From assembly GCF_050729195.1 (NCBI RefSeq), contig NZ_JBOHKS010000305.1:1-40482 (forward strand): a stretch of DNA of 40,482 nt, given 5' to 3'. Both the position numbers and the translations under genes were made by a program. Source of the DNA: Hypericibacter sp050729195. Lineage in GTDB: Bacteria; Pseudomonadota; Alphaproteobacteria; Dongiales; Dongiaceae. The notes under the pieces are model-generated. The model saw only the letters and a list, made by a program, of their open reading frames with translations. It was not told where the DNA came from and searched no databases. The number at the start of each line of letters is the position of its first letter. Positions within the stretch are counted from its first letter, which is position 1. Shown piece after piece: positions 38,922-40,482 of the stretch.

Positions 38922-40482
38922 ATGTCAGCTGTCGAATCCCTTCCGCCCTTGCGCCGGATGCTGCCGGCGACCCCTCTGCCCAAATCCGCCAGCAACGAGA
39001 ATGCGGAGCCGAAGGTCACGACCAAGACCTGGCTCGCCGTCATCGGCTCGGCGCTCGGCGCCTTCCTGGCCGTGCTCAACATCCAGGTCGTGAACTCCGC
39101 GCTCGCCGACGTCCAGGGCGCCATCGGCGCCGGCATCGACGATGGCGGCTGGATCTCCACCGCCTATCTGATCAGCGAGATCATCGTCATTCCGCTCAGC
39201 GGCTGGCTCTCGCGGGTCTTCTCGACCCGCACCTATCTGCTGACCAACACCTTCCTGTTCCTGCTGTTCTCGGCCGCCTGCGCCATGGCGCAGAATCTGG
39301 GCCAGATGATCGTGCTGCGGGCACTCCAGGGCTTTGCCGGCGGCGTGCTGATCCCGATGGCCTTCACCATCATCATCACCATGCTGCCGCGCTCGAAACA
39401 GCCGATCGGCATGGCGCTATTCGCCGTCTCGGCCGTGTTCGCACCGGCGATCGGCCCCACCATCGGCGGCTATCTCAACGAGAATTTCGGCTGGCACTAC
39501 ATCTTCTACGTCAATCTGGTTCCGGGCGTCGTGATGCTGGCGATGCTCTGGTTCTCGCTCGAACGCGAACCGATGCAGCTCGGGCTTCTGAAGCAGGGCG
39601 ACTGGCTCGGCGTCATCACAATGGCGATCGGGCTGGGCGCGCTCCAGACCGTGCTCGAGGAGGGCAACAAGGACGACTGGTTCGGATCCCCCTTCATCCT
39701 CCGGCTCTCGGTGATCGCCGCCGTCGCGCTCTCGGCCTTCCTCTGGATCGAGCTCACCGTCAAGAAGCCGCTGCTCAATCTGCGCCTGCTGCTGCGGCGC
39801 AATTTCGGGCTGGCGACGCTCGCCACCATGCTGGTCGGCATGGTGCTCTACGGATCGGTGTTCGTGCTGTCGCTCTATCTGTCGCAGATGCAGGGCTACA
39901 ATGCGGAGCAGATCGGCGAGGTCCTGGCCTGGGTCGGGCTGCCGCAGCTGCTCCTGATCCCCCTGGTGCCGAAGCTCACCAAATGGATCGATGCCCGGCT
40001 GCTGGTCGGGATCGGGCTGGCCCTCTTTGCCGGCAGCAACTTCATCAACATCCATCTGACCACCGACGTCGCCGGCCCGGAGCTGCTGCTGCCTAATATC
40101 GTGCGCGCGGTCGGCCAGGCCATCTCGCTGGCACCCCTCTCCGCGATCGCCGTCGCCGGGATCGAGCGCGAGTTCGCCGGGTCGGCCTCGGCCATCTTCA
40201 ACATGACCCGCAATCTCGGCGGCGCCATCGGCATCGCCCTGCTGCAGACCTTCCTGACCAACCGCGAGAAATTCCACTCGGAGATCATCACCAGCTCGGT
40301 CTCGCTGTTCGATCCCGCCACGCGCCAGCGCCTGGCGGAGCTGACCCGGTATTTCCTCAGCCATGGCATTTCCGATCGCGCCACCGCCTGGCAGGACGCC
40401 GTCGTCGCCATCGGCCGCGACGTACATCAGGAGGCCTCGATCATGGGCTATAGCGACGCCTTCTATCTGCAGGGTGCTATCC
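38922..40482 (+). CDS. emrB: MFS drug:H+ antiporter, DHA2/EmrB family (3' end outside window)
   Basis: The frame is open from ATG 38922 to the end of the window (520 codons), so the stop is missing but most of the 14-helix protein is present. The N-terminus reads KTWLAVIGSALGAFLAVLNI with QVVNSALADVQGAIGA, the DHA2 motif D-like segment. GWISTAYLISEIIVIPLSGW and LQGFAGGVLIPMAFTIIITM follow, then AVFAPAIGPTIGGYLNENFG (motif C) and GWHYIFYVNLVPG. The second half has NFGLATLATMLVGMVLYGSV and SASAIFNMTRNLGGAIGIAL near the end. The protein pumps drugs with EmrA across both membranes using the proton gradient. It is coupled to emrA (26 bases) and presumably controlled by the divergent TetR regulator. 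Confidence 0.93.
   Translation, partial: MSAVESLPPLRRMLPATPLPKSASNENAEPKVTTKTWLAVIGSALGAFLAVLNIQVVNSALADVQGAIGAGIDDGGWISTAYLISEIIVIPLSGWLSRVFSTRTYLLTNTFLFLLFSAACAMAQNLGQMIVLRALQGFAGGVLIPMAFTIIITMLPRSKQPIGMALFAVSAVFAPAIGPTIGGYLNENFGWHYIFYVNLVPGVVMLAMLWFSLEREPMQLGLLKQGDWLGVITMAIGLGALQTVLEEGNKDDWFGSPFILRLSVIAAVALSAFLWIELTVKKPLLNLRLLLRRNFGLATLATMLVGMVLYGSVFVLSLYLSQMQGYNAEQIGEVLAWVGLPQLLLIPLVPKLTKWIDARLLVGIGLALFAGSNFINIHLTTDVAGPELLLPNIVRAVGQAISLAPLSAIAVAGIEREFAGSASAIFNMTRNLGGAIGIALLQTFLTNREKFHSEIITSSVSLFDPATRQRLAELTRYFLSHGISDRATAWQDAVVAIGRDVHQEASIMGYSDAFYLQGAI

Overview
The window reads as chromosome of a GC-rich alphaproteobacterium, most likely Rhodospirillales-like. Pointers are the strong third-position GC bias, the dense long antisense shadow frames this causes, a 41-residue type-B ribosomal protein L36, a glcDEF operon and many TPR-glycosyltransferase genes. 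The taxon is an inference; there is no rRNA or tRNA in the window to fix it.

Layout, left to right. (1) 1-3.3 kb: end of an EamA permease, a glycerate 2-kinase and a pyruvate kinase. (2) 3.3-6.85 kb: an island of visibly lower GC. It holds an IS3-type insertion sequence remnant, a small putative immunity gene, a 5'-truncated RHS gene with a C-terminal toxin-like tip, and a nested palindromic repeat. (3) 6.86-12.7 kb: rarD-type permease, molybdopterin oxidoreductase, an exported protein of unknown function, an exported TPR protein and a DUF2817 zinc carboxypeptidase-like protein. (4) 12.8-18.3 kb, all on the minus strand: glcD-glcE-glcF (glycolate oxidase), rpmJ (bL36 type B) and a SAM methyltransferase. 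(5) 18.4-22.0 kb, plus strand: MATE transporter, DAO-type FAD oxidoreductase and class IV aminotransferase. (6) 22.0-30.4 kb: three consecutive TPR-glycosyltransferase genes. The first is TPR + GT9-like. The second is TPR + GT41 (O-GlcNAc-transferase/SPINDLY type). The third is a 1369-residue protein containing two complete TPR-GT41 units in tandem. (7) 30.4-36.7 kb: low-affinity iron permease-like protein, GcvA-type LysR regulator divergent from a non-pyrrolysine MttB-family methyltransferase, a protein with degenerate GGDEF and EAL domains, and a Rieske oxygenase whose bridging acid is Glu, as in quaternary-amine oxygenases. (8) 36.8-40.5 kb: TetR regulator divergent from a small ORF, emrA and emrB. 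Two matching operators each overlap a candidate promoter, and emrB runs off the window.

How the genes work together. Glycolate oxidase, glycerate kinase and pyruvate kinase are steps of one C2/C3 acid route (glycolate to glyoxylate, glycerate to 2-phosphoglycerate, PEP to pyruvate). The connecting carboligase and reductase are not in the window. The MttB-like and Rieske proteins together suggest use of methylated quaternary amines. The most unusual content is the tandem double GT41 enzyme inside the TPR-glycosyltransferase cluster. The RHS toxin/immunity tip comes second. No CRISPR array, tRNA, rRNA or complete transposon was found.
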